Origin: Hominimerdicola alba
GTDB lineage: Bacteria > Bacillota > Clostridia > Oscillospirales > Ruminococcaceae
Assembly (NCBI RefSeq): GCF_900112155.1
Contig: NZ_FOKQ01000024.1
Coordinates: forward strand, 1-64,000
Direction: 5' to 3'
DNA: 64,000 nucleotides
Shown: positions 26,273-34,009 of the stretch, one piece after another
How the letters are laid out: each line of letters starts with the position of its first letter
Numbering within the stretch: the first letter of the stretch is position 1
The notes under the pieces: model-generated
Database searches by the model: none
What the model was told of the DNA's origin: nothing
What the model saw: only the letters and a program-made list of their open reading frames with translations
Made by a program: the position numbers and the translations under genes

Positions 26273-26972
26273 CCCTGTAATCCACATGGAATCCGTTACC
26301 AAGAAGTACTACGTGGGTGAACCCAATGAACTTCAGATACTTTTCGATATCGGGCTGGATATCTTCGAGGGCGAATTCGTGTCCATCGTGGGAGCATCGG
26401 GCTCGGGCAAAAGTACGCTGATGAACATTATCGGTCTCCTTGACAGACAGACCGAAGGCGAGTACGAACTCAACGGAAACAGCACCAAGGTGCTTGACGA
26501 CAAACAGCTTTCCCGAATCAGGAACAAGGAGATCGGCTTCGTGTTCCAGAATTTCAACCTTATACCAAAGATATCCGCGCTGAAAAACGTGGAGATGCCC
26601 ATGATGTATGCAGGCGTATCCCAGAAGAAGCGCACCGAGAGGGCTATGGAGCTCATCGAGCTGGTGGGTATGAGCGACAGATACACCCATGACCCTGCAA
26701 GGCTTTCGGGCGGACAGAAACAGCGTGTTGCCATCGCTAGGGCTATGGCGAATGACCCGTCTATCATTCTTGCCGATGAGCCTACGGGCGCACTTGATAC
26801 CAAGACAGGCAGAATGGTAATGGATCTGTTCCACAAGCTTCACGAGGAAGAGGGCAAGACCATCGTGCTGATAACCCACAGCCCCGAGCTTGCATCTGAA
26901 ACACAGCGCATGATAACCATCAGCGACGGCAGGATAATCGCTGACGATTACAAAAAGGAGGTGTTTCAGTGA
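26256..26972 (+). CDS. ABC exporter ATP-binding protein (MacB type)
   Basis: A 238-residue ATPase with Walker A (VGASGSGKST), Q-loop (FVFQNFNLIP), signature ([14 protein letters not shown]), Walker B ([13 protein letters not shown]) and H-loop (VLITHSPE). The start at 26256 lies inside the adaptor gene and has only a weak ribosome site; ATG 26286 (MESVTKKYYVG) is the alternative and has none. Its stop overlaps the GTG start of the permease. Confidence 0.92.
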   Translation: MKRRSDPVIHMESVTKKYYVGEPNELQILFDIGLDIFEGEFVSIVGASGSGKSTLMNIIGLLDRQTEGEYELNGNSTKVLDDKQLSRIRNKEIGFVFQNFNLIPKISALKNVEMPMMYAGVSQKKRTERAMELIELVGMSDRYTHDPARLSGGQKQRVAIARAMANDPSIILADEPTGALDTKTGRMVMDLFHKLHEEEGKTIVLITHSPELASETQRMITISDGRIIADDYKKEVFQ

Positions 26973-28291
26973 ACCTCCTTGAAAGCATAAAAATGGCGTT
27001 CTCCTCACTGGCGATAAACAAGCTCAGGTCATTCCTGACCATGCTTGGTATCATCATCGGTATCAGCGCCGTTATCACGATAACGACCATTGGTAACTCC
27101 ATATCAAAGACACTGAACAATACCTTTGACCAGTTAGGTGACGTAAAGCTCACCATCTATCCCGAGATAAGGGATGATTACGAGGGCAAGTATCCGGAAA
27201 ACGATGACGATACCCTCACCCTTGAAAAGGTACAGGAACTTGTGGAAAAGCATCCCAATGAGCTTACATACAGCTGTAACGAGGCTTACGGCGCTGCAGA
27301 TATCGTGAACCTGAAAGGCGAGACTTTTAAGGCTCTGATGATCGGTGTTTCAGGTGACTATTTCGATCCTCCCCAGTTCAAAAAGCAGATAGTTCAGGGA
27401 CGTGCGCCCTCAAATGCCGATAACATCGGCAAGAAGCACACCTGTGTAGTATCTGATGTATTCTGTGAGCAGTACTTCGGTTCGGCAGATGACGCACTGG
27501 GCAAGACCATAAGGTTCGAAGTGAACAATCAGGGTAATATCAATCTGACCATAGTCGGCATAATGGAATACACCGACCTTGAAAAGAGCGAGATGAAGAT
27601 CAACACCACGAAGAACAAGCTGGATATAAGGACTTATGTTTTCTTCCCATACAACACCATGCTTGAAGCTAAGGGTCTTTCCCCGAAAGAGACTATACTC
27701 CACAGCGCACAGATAGGCTGGACAAGCAACTGTGATTCCGAGACTGCCAAGAGGTACATCGAAGATTACTTCGAGGATGTATACCGCAACAACGATACAT
27801 GGCAGATCGCTATATACGACTCTCAGGAAGAGATGGGCATGATAACCACCGTGCTGAACGTTATCACCATAGCGATATCAGTAATTGCGGCTATATCGCT
27901 GATAGTCGGCGGTGTGGGCGTTATGAACATCATGCTGGTAAGCATACTTGAGAGGACCCGTGAGATAGGTGTCCGCAAGGCACTGGGTGCGCTTAACGGC
28001 GATATAAGAAGCCAGTTCGTTATCGAAGCAGTTATCATCTGTCTTACAGGCGGAACCATAGGCGTGCTGATAGGCGTTCTGAACGGCGTGATCCTCAGCA
28101 AGGTAGCGGCGATACTGCTCAACACCATGGCAGCTGAATATGCTGAGTACATCACACTGAGTGTACAGCCATCGATACCTGCGATCATCATTTCGCTGGC
28201 ATTCTCGATGCTGACTGGACTGATATTCGGTTACTATCCAGCAAAGAGAGCAGGCAATATGAATCCTATTGATGCGCTGAGGTATGAATAA
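26969..28291 (+). CDS. MacB-like ABC exporter permease
   Basis: 440 residues with the classical MacB permease layout. A helix lies at about residues 20-42 (LRSFLTMLGIIIGISAVITI), followed by a periplasmic-type domain of about 230 residues. Three helices follow from about 285 on, with the phrase GVGVMNIMLVSILERTREIGVRKALGA between the first two. The start GTG 26969 follows AAGGAGGTGTTTCA and overlaps the ATPase stop by four bases. Together with 24884 and 26256 it forms a tripartite exporter. No hairpin terminator follows; repeat copy C starts 92 bases after the stop. Confidence 0.93.
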   Translation: MNLLESIKMAFSSLAINKLRSFLTMLGIIIGISAVITITTIGNSISKTLNNTFDQLGDVKLTIYPEIRDDYEGKYPENDDDTLTLEKVQELVEKHPNELTYSCNEAYGAADIVNLKGETFKALMIGVSGDYFDPPQFKKQIVQGRAPSNADNIGKKHTCVVSDVFCEQYFGSADDALGKTIRFEVNNQGNINLTIVGIMEYTDLEKSEMKINTTKNKLDIRTYVFFPYNTMLEAKGLSPKETILHSAQIGWTSNCDSETAKRYIEDYFEDVYRNNDTWQIAIYDSQEEMGMITTVLNVITIAISVIAAISLIVGGVGVMNIMLVSILERTREIGVRKALGALNGDIRSQFVIEAVIICLTGGTIGVLIGVLNGVILSKVAAILLNTMAAEYAEYITLSVQPSIPAIIISLAFSMLTGLIFGYYPAKRAGNMNPIDALRYE

Positions 28292-28300
28292 TCCTTTGGT

Positions 28301-28335
28301 AATTCATAATTCATAATTCACAATTCATAATTATT
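28301..28335. repeat. Heptamer tandem repeat
   Basis: Five units of the seven-base AATTCAT type in a row (AATTCAT, AATTCAT, AATTCAC, AATTCAT, AATTATT) directly after the MacB permease gene. Confidence 0.8.
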
Positions 28336-28382
28336 GGCAGGGCAACCACGTAGTGTGGTAAGTATGCCAAGGATTGGAGCTT

Positions 28383-28638
28383 TTGGTCAAGCTTTTCGCG
28401 AAAAGCTTGCGGAGAGCTCGAGAGGCAGAGCCTCTCGGTCAAGGCACCCAAGCGTCGTGGCAACAAAGCCGTAAATAGCACAGCAAACTATCGACCAAAA
28501 AAAGGCGCGGCAATATCAAATATTCCGAGCGTATGCGATCGTATGCCACCGCACAAACTATCCGCGTGAAATATTGCCGCGCCCGTCATCGGACAGCGAT
28601 AGCGAATCCGATGACTCGACCCGAGGAACGAGGGGCGA
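28383..28638 (+). repeat. 3'-UTR composite hairpin repeat, copy C
   Basis: Module 1 has the same 22-bp palindrome as copy A (28388-28409) and CGAGAGG-CAGAG-CCTCTCG (28419-28437). Module 2 has perfect 13-bp outer arms GGCGCGGCAATAT (28504-28516) and ATATTGCCGCGCC (28571-28583), but its inner hairpin has decayed. Module 3 has GTCATCGGA/TCCGATGAC (about 28584-28615) and a GC-rich hairpin to 28638. It is on the same strand as, and downstream of, the MacB permease. Confidence 0.88.
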
Positions 28639-28951
28639 CTAGCTCCCCGCCTACGAATGTGAATGTGCAAGCGCATAGAATCCCATGCGATCGTATAACA
28701 GCTCATTGGTTGGTATGATCGAAACTTTGGTTTGAATTATCCGCGGCGAGTGCATGAATGTATAAGTATGAAATGCATAAAACTTATGCGACCGCAACCC
28801 ACCACAGTACATAAGGATAACATAAGAGTCAACGAAAGACGACACTATAATACTATGCACAAAGTCCCCAAATGGGCAAACAAACCGGAAAATCTTGCTG
28901 CCGTCCCCGCTGATGAGGACGGCAGTTTGTGTATAAAAAGGAGGAAGAACT
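28639..28951 (+). promoter_or_regulatory. Leader region of the flavoprotein gene with attenuator-like hairpin
   Basis: A possible -10 box TATAAT lies at 28846-28851 with no convincing -35. CTGCCGTCC (28898-28906) and GGACGGCAG (28917-28925) form a perfect 9-bp stem followed by TTTGTGT, a terminator-like structure only 27 bases before the start codon and next to the ribosome site AAAGGAGG. It could attenuate the gene or stop read-through. Confidence 0.5.
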
Positions 28952-30598
28952 ATGTCACAGCAAACAAATTTCAACATTACCGAGGAAGAGACCGCAGGCT
29001 CTGTATGCGAACTTCAGACAATAACACCCGATGAAACTGCCGATTATGATGTGGTAGTCGTAGGCGCGGGCGCTTCCGGTGTTCCTGCTGGCTGCAAGGC
29101 GGCTGAACTGGGCGCTAAGGTGGCGCTTCTGCAGAAAGCTGCCGCTGTTGTATCACAGGGCAACTGCGGTTCAGCGATAATCAAGTCAAGGTCTACCGAG
29201 GCAGGTATCGCCAAGTGGATTCACCATACCAACGGTCTTTGCGACTGGCGTGCCGATACCAAGCTGCTGAGAGCCTACGCAGACCATTCCGAAGAAGCTA
29301 TGATGTGGTTCTGGAACAGGGCGGGCATGACCAAGGAGACCGAGTACGGTGACGGCAGTAAAGTCGACAGCAACACCGACAGCGCAAAGCTTCTCAATGA
29401 CGGCAACGGTCTCTGTGCATTCATCAGCACCAGCGGAGATTTCACAGGTCACTGGCAGGACAGGGAGAACAGCTACGAGTACGGCGATGACCACTGTTAT
29501 TTCTGGGCACCCTGGGTAGGTCCCAAGCCCAAGAACGTCAGCAACGCGTTGAAAAATATCATCGATAACGTGCAGAAAACAGGTGTGGCATTGGATGTTT
29601 TCTACAGCACCCCCGCGGTTCAGCTTGTTACCGAGAACGGCAGAGTATGCGCTGTTATCGCCAAGAACAGCGAGGGCAAGTACATCCGCTATAACGCGAA
29701 AAAAGGCGTTATACTTGCCACGGGCGACTACACCAACAATCCCGCAATGGTAAAAAGGTGGTGCCCGGATATCGCCGAGTTTGATAAAAAGCAGTTCGGC
29801 AAAACAGGTGACGGTCATATACTTGCCATGTCCGCAGGTGCTGAAATGGAACCTCTGGGACACACAAAAATGATGCACGATTTCGATTCCGCGCTGATGT
29901 TTGAAGAGCCATTCCTCTACGTCAACATGGAGGGTGAGCGCTTCACAAATGAGTATACAGGCTTTGTATACATGGGAAATATCCTGCGCACACAGCCTGC
30001 TTACAAGGGCTCCATGCTTGATGCGGAACATAAGGAAACAGGCTCAAAGGGCTGGTACTGCACCATCTACGACAGCACATACATGGACTGGCCGGATGAT
30101 GAATTTGTCAGCAGGAGAGTGCCGCCTGCAGTTATGGAGAAATTCATTCCCGGCGCAGTAGAAGAACCTCAGGGCGTATTCAAGAACCTCATCGACCTGC
30201 ACAGATGTGACACACTTGAAGAACTGGCAAAGGAGCTTGACGTGCCGTATGACAAACTGAAAGCTTCCGTTGACCGCTACAACGAGCTCTGCGATAAGGG
30301 CGTTGATACCGACTTTGGCAAGCCCGGGAAGTATATGCACAAGATAGAAAAAGCGCCTTTCTGGGGAGCTAGAAAGCACATCCGCGTATCGGCAGAAGTC
30401 TCGGGCGTTTTCACCGACGAGTATGGCAGAGCCCTCTACAAAGACGGTACTCCTATCCCCGGCCTTTACTGCGTGGGCAATCTTGGCGGACAGTTCTACG
30501 GCGGTGCGGATTATCCATTCCATCAGACAGGACTTTCGCTGGGCAAGTGCTATACCTTTGGTATCATCGCGGCGAAACACGCTGTCTCTAATTCTTAA
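28952..30598 (+). CDS. FAD-dependent oxidoreductase of the fumarate-reductase flavoprotein family
   Basis: A 548-residue cytoplasmic flavoprotein. The dinucleotide-binding motif VVVGAGASGVPAGCKAAELG lies at about residues 33-52. The C-terminal FAD contact is GLYCVGNLGGQFYGGADYPFHQTGLSLG. The architecture is that of the FAD_binding_2 group (fumarate reductase, urocanate reductase, 3-ketosteroid dehydrogenase). There is no FMN-binding domain and no secretion signal, so the physiological acceptor is unknown. Reduction of an enoate-type double bond is a reasonable guess. ATG 28952 follows AAAGGAGGAAGAACT. It is a lone gene flanked by direct copies C and D of the composite repeat. Confidence 0.85.
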   Translation: MSQQTNFNITEEETAGSVCELQTITPDETADYDVVVVGAGASGVPAGCKAAELGAKVALLQKAAAVVSQGNCGSAIIKSRSTEAGIAKWIHHTNGLCDWRADTKLLRAYADHSEEAMMWFWNRAGMTKETEYGDGSKVDSNTDSAKLLNDGNGLCAFISTSGDFTGHWQDRENSYEYGDDHCYFWAPWVGPKPKNVSNALKNIIDNVQKTGVALDVFYSTPAVQLVTENGRVCAVIAKNSEGKYIRYNAKKGVILATGDYTNNPAMVKRWCPDIAEFDKKQFGKTGDGHILAMSAGAEMEPLGHTKMMHDFDSALMFEEPFLYVNMEGERFTNEYTGFVYMGNILRTQPAYKGSMLDAEHKETGSKGWYCTIYDSTYMDWPDDEFVSRRVPPAVMEKFIPGAVEEPQGVFKNLIDLHRCDTLEELAKELDVPYDKLKASVDRYNELCDKGVDTDFGKPGKYMHKIEKAPFWGARKHIRVSAEVSGVFTDEYGRALYKDGTPIPGLYCVGNLGGQFYGGADYPFHQTGLSLGKCYTFGIIAAKHAVSNS

Positions 30599-30783
30599 TT
30601 GCCCTCGGCCGGGCACGTTCGACGCAGTCAACGTTGGCCGATTCCGCCTATTTATAGTTTGGAGAGGGCGGTAGGATTGCGTGACGGCGGGTCAGAGCAT
30701 GGCGAGTAAACGCATTTGAAATAACCTGAACATTTACGCAGACTAAGTGAGGTTAGCGCAACAAAGCTGTGTGCGAATGGAGC
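30599..30783. other. Gap after the flavoprotein gene
   Basis: I see no gene, promoter or terminator here. The sequence is mixed and leads directly into repeat copy D. Confidence 0.4.
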
Positions 30784-31022
30784 TTTGGCTCAAGCCTTTC
30801 GCGAAAGGCTTGCGGGAGTTTGAGGGCAGAGCCCTCAATCACCAAGGCACGAAACCAAAATGCACAGCGAACTTCCCGCCCCCAAAAGGCGCGGCAATAT
30901 CAAAATTCCGAGCGTATGCAAAACTAATGCATACGCTCAAACTATCTGCGTAAATTATTGCCGCGCCCGTCATCGGACAGCGATAGCGAATCCGAAGACT
31001 CGACCCGAGGTACGAGGGGCGA
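30784..31022 (+). repeat. 3'-UTR composite hairpin repeat, copy D
   Basis: Module 1 has a 22-bp perfect palindrome (30791-30812) with CAAGCCTTTCG arms, one base pair different from copies A and C but still paired, and TTGAGGG-CAGAG-CCCTCAA (30820-30838). Module 2 has GGCGCGGCAAT/ATTGCCGCGCC (30888-30898 and 30957-30967) around GAGCGTATGC/GCATACGCTC (30910-30938), where other copies have GAGCGTGGAC/GTCCACGCTC. Module 3 has GTCATCGGA with TCCGAAGAC and a GC-rich hairpin to 31022. Same strand as the upstream flavoprotein gene. Confidence 0.9.
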
Positions 31023-31183
31023 TAGGTCGCAAGCCAAAGCATACCAATGTATGCGACCGTATGCCGCTGCATTTATTGTTTTCCGCTTTCTCGACAAGAG
31101 AAATAAGGTACAACATCTGTCACCCAAGGTCAGAAGATCCAGGCAAAATAAGAGAAAATTCCCTCATGACCCATGGTCAGCCA

Positions 31184-31212
31184 TTGACATATCTGTATCA
31201 GTGTGGTATAAT
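31184..31212 (+). promoter_or_regulatory. Promoter of the mgtE transcription unit
   Basis: TTGACA (31184-31189), 17 bases, TATAAT (31207-31212), with TGG before the -10. Confidence 0.85.
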
Positions 31213-31449
31213 ATTAAAGTAAAAAAACCAAACGAAAAGGACGGTGAGGACAGAAGTGACTAACGGTGACAGTTGCGGGTCAAAAGGGCAGCTATGCGGC
31301 AAAATATCCTGCGGGCGGCAAACTGTAACGGTTCGTCGTCTTCTGTAATCGTGTCTGCTTTGCGGACAGACCTAAGGATATATGTGCGCTGCCTCTGACA
31401 GACCCGTGTAGGGTGCTTTAAATGCACCATGGTCGGCAGAGGACTTTTT
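31213..31449 (+). ncRNA. Candidate cis-regulatory RNA (riboswitch-like leader) of mgtE with terminator
   Basis: A leader of about 290 bases lies between promoter and gene. AACGGTGACAGTT (31262-31274) pairs, 11 of 13 positions, with AACTGTAACGGTT (31321-31333), enclosing GCGGG/CCTGC (31275-31279/31308-31312). TGTCTGC-TTT-GCGGACA (31352-31368) is a clean hairpin. A terminator follows: GCCTCTGACAGACC (31391-31404) with GGTCGGCAGAGG (31431-31442), an inner stem GGTGC/GCACC, then five T residues. This is an aptamer-plus-terminator layout. Magnesium control would fit the gene, but the conserved M-box sequence is not present, so the class is unknown. Confidence 0.6.
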
Positions 31450-31512
31450 ATGCCCATTTTTAACCCCTTGCGTCATTATTAATATTATTAATATGAACGG
31501 AGGGCTATGGAT

Positions 31513-32982
31513 ATGGCAGAGGATATCAAAAAGGATACCGAGAACACAGAGGATATCTCAAAGATAAATACAGATGACGATACCGCTGAAATGGCGGTAA
31601 AGCCCGATTATGAGGGCGAGATTATTGAAGTTATACGCAGCAACGATTCGCCGCGTGTGATACTGAAAAAACTGGAGGACTACCACGGCAACGATATCGC
31701 GGGGGTTGTGGCTGACCTCACAAAACAGGAAAGGCAGAAGCTTTATCGCGTGTGCAGCGGTGATATGCTGGCGGAAGCCTTTGAGTACCTTGATGAGGAC
31801 GAGGCGGGAGTATACCTGAACGAAATGGATCTTCAAAAGGCTGCTGCTGTGGTGAGTCTGCTGGAGACTGATACGGCAGTGAATGTTCTTCGTGAGATCG
31901 AGCGTGAAAAGCGTGGGCTTATCATCGATGCCCTTTCGGCTGAGGTCAGGAAAGAGATCCGCCTTATCGCGAGTTTCGACGAAGACGAGATAGGCAGTAA
32001 GATGACCACTAACTGCATCATCATCAAGGAAGACCTTACCATCAAACAGGCGATGAGCGAGCTTGTGCGTCAGGCTGAGGACAATGACAATATCACGACT
32101 ATTTTTGTGGTTGATGATAACGAGGAGTTCTACGGTGCCATCGACCTGAAAGAGCTTATCACGGCCCGCAGTACGAGGACGCTGGAGAGCCTGATAATGA
32201 CCTCGTTCCCCTACGTTTACGCCAATGAGGAGATCGATGAGTGTATCGAAAAACTGAAGGATTACTCCGAAGACCTGATACCCGTGCTGGATAACAGCAG
32301 CAGACTTCTTGGCGTTATCACTGCGAAAAGCCTTATCGAAGTTGTTGACGATGAGATGGGCGAGGACTACGTGATGTTCGCAGGTCTGACAGCTGAGGAA
32401 GACTTGCAGGAGCCGCTTTTGCAGAGCATGAAGAAGCGTCTGCCATGGCTGCTGGTACTTCTTTGTCTTGGTATGCTGGTGTCGGGCGTTGTGGGAGTAT
32501 TCGAGAAAGTCATCTCCCAGCTGACCCTCATTATGGCATTCCAGTCGCTGATACTGGATATGGCAGGTAACGTTGGCACCCAGTCCCTTGCGGTGACTAT
32601 CCGAGTGCTTACGGACGAAAATCTGACTTTCTCCCAGAAGATGCACCTTGTGGCAAAAGAGACCCGCGTGGGTCTTTCAAACGGCATACTGCTGGGCACA
32701 ATGTCTTTCGGTCTTGTGGGACTTTACATAATGTTATTCAAGCACCGCACTGCCGGATTTTCCTTTGCTGTATCGGGCTGTATAGGCATCTCGCTGATGG
32801 TGGCTATGCTGATATCAAGCGCGGTGGGAACTATTATCCCGCTGTTTTTCAAGAAGATAAAAGTTGACCCCGCAGTGGCTTCGGGCCCGCTGATAACCAC
32901 CGTCAACGACCTTGTAGCTGTGGTGACTTACTACGGACTTTCCTGGGTGCTTCTGCTGAATGTTATGAATCTGGGAGGATAA
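31513..32982 (+). CDS. mgtE: Magnesium transporter MgtE
   Basis: A 489-residue Mg2+ channel/transporter. The N-terminal helical domain (about 35-145) is followed by two CBS domains (about 150-275, for example MTTNCIIIKEDLTIKQAM and LIPVLDNSSRLLGVITAKSLIE) that sense cytosolic Mg2+. Five membrane helices from about residue 300 contain the pore phrase MAGNVGTQSLAVTIR. I start at ATG 31513, because GGAGGG (31499-31504) is eight bases away; ATG 31507 would leave only two bases. It is the first gene behind the structured leader at 31213-31449. Confidence 0.95.
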   Translation: MAEDIKKDTENTEDISKINTDDDTAEMAVKPDYEGEIIEVIRSNDSPRVILKKLEDYHGNDIAGVVADLTKQERQKLYRVCSGDMLAEAFEYLDEDEAGVYLNEMDLQKAAAVVSLLETDTAVNVLREIEREKRGLIIDALSAEVRKEIRLIASFDEDEIGSKMTTNCIIIKEDLTIKQAMSELVRQAEDNDNITTIFVVDDNEEFYGAIDLKELITARSTRTLESLIMTSFPYVYANEEIDECIEKLKDYSEDLIPVLDNSSRLLGVITAKSLIEVVDDEMGEDYVMFAGLTAEEDLQEPLLQSMKKRLPWLLVLLCLGMLVSGVVGVFEKVISQLTLIMAFQSLILDMAGNVGTQSLAVTIRVLTDENLTFSQKMHLVAKETRVGLSNGILLGTMSFGLVGLYIMLFKHRTAGFSFAVSGCIGISLMVAMLISSAVGTIIPLFFKKIKVDPAVASGPLITTVNDLVAVVTYYGLSWVLLLNVMNLGG

Positions 32983-33420
32983 ATGAAACGTAAAATAATT
33001 ATAGGTGTGATAATACTTATAGTAGCTGCTATTGCGGCTTATGGTGTATATATTAATTCGCCGGTAATACGAATGACAGTAGTATATAAAATGAATTTCG
33101 AACTGTTTGAAATTGCGGCGCATGGAAATGAGGATGATGTTGAGCGTCTTGTACATAAGCTTAATGACACAGTAGGATTTCAGAATACTTTTGATGATGG
33201 TATAGTAGAAGCTAACCGTAAAGAAGATCAAGAAAGACTGTATATCATCGGATACAGAGAAGGAGTAGAAAGTTCAGCCGGTGGCAAGGAGTTAAGATAT
33301 GAGTGGGTCTACTCGGAGACGAAACCGGATATTGAAAATAAAGAGAGAAGCGGTTTCAGGCTTGAAAAGACTTTGGGTGACGGCTGGTACTTATATAGAT
33401 GGTTAGGTTATACCTGTTAG
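32983..33420 (+). CDS. Small membrane-anchored protein, unknown
   Basis: 145 residues: one N-terminal transmembrane helix (IIIGVIILIVAAIAAYGVYI) and an extracytoplasmic domain of about 115 residues with no recognised motif. The ATG follows the mgtE stop directly, with GGGAGG inside the end of mgtE, so it is co-translated with mgtE. The gene is more AT-rich than mgtE, which suggests a later addition to the operon. Confidence 0.7.
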   Translation: MKRKIIIGVIILIVAAIAAYGVYINSPVIRMTVVYKMNFELFEIAAHGNEDDVERLVHKLNDTVGFQNTFDDGIVEANRKEDQERLYIIGYREGVESSAGGKELRYEWVYSETKPDIENKERSGFRLEKTLGDGWYLYRWLGYTC

Positions 33421-33480
33421 ATTCAGCTGTACGGTAATGTGCTGATGAATTTAATAATGAACAATCTGAGGAGGCATATT

Positions 33481-33975
33481 ATGGAGAATAAGGTTTTCCG
33501 CGAGGGGGATATTGTGACCGACTGTGTTCTCGGTGATGAGATCGAGATCTATGTTCCTCATGAGAATGTCAGCGGTGAGTACATAAATAAGTGCGTTCGG
33601 CATCTGATTGATCTGCCCGAAGATACGCTTTCGGCTATATGTGAAGCGGCGAAAAGGTACTGTTTGTTCTTTATCGAGCTTTGCAGGGACGCGGCAGGGG
33701 AGAGATTCGACCCATCTGATTTTCCGCCTGTTGACAAGGCTACGCCTGTGGGTGAGATGTTCAGGTATTTCAATATTTCTACGGTGGAGTTTGAGGTCCC
33801 GAAGAACACTGATATCCCTGCGCTGAACCTCAGCGGAGGCTGTGAATGGGAGCCCGAACACGGTATACAGATATGTATTCTCGGGGATAAACTGGTTTAT
33901 TTAGGCGGCTTTGAGGGAAATTCGCCGTGGGGTAAATATGATGCCCATGATGAATGGAATTTCGCAAACGTTTAA
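33481..33975 (+). CDS. DUF6985-like protein
   Basis: 164 residues, soluble, acidic. The sequence FREGDIVTDCVLGDEIEIYVPHEN near the start and CEWEPEHGIQICILGDKLVYLGGFEGNSPWGKYD near the end resemble the DUF6985 group, which is often found with toxin/immunity genes. Function unknown. I start at ATG 33481 because GAGGAGG precedes it; the in-frame ATG at 33439 lacks a ribosome site. Confidence 0.65.
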   Translation: MENKVFREGDIVTDCVLGDEIEIYVPHENVSGEYINKCVRHLIDLPEDTLSAICEAAKRYCLFFIELCRDAAGERFDPSDFPPVDKATPVGEMFRYFNISTVEFEVPKNTDIPALNLSGGCEWEPEHGIQICILGDKLVYLGGFEGNSPWGKYDAHDEWNFANV

Positions 33976-34009
33976 GTGAATTTCGACATTAGAAAGGAGG
34001 GCGCAATTT

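Noticed and set aside
28488-28718. Short open reading frames inside repeat copy C
   Set aside because: Same reasons: structure-driven sequence, no ribosome site, not preserved between copies.
31213-31449. M-box magnesium riboswitch before mgtE
   Set aside because: Gene context fits and GGTGAGG occurs, but the other conserved M-box blocks, such as GCUACUGCCC and GACGCCAAUGGGUCAACA, are not there. I list it only as an unidentified structured leader.
31558-32646. Leftward 362-residue frame opposite mgtE
   Set aside because: No recognisable domain or ribosome site; the rightward frame is clear MgtE.
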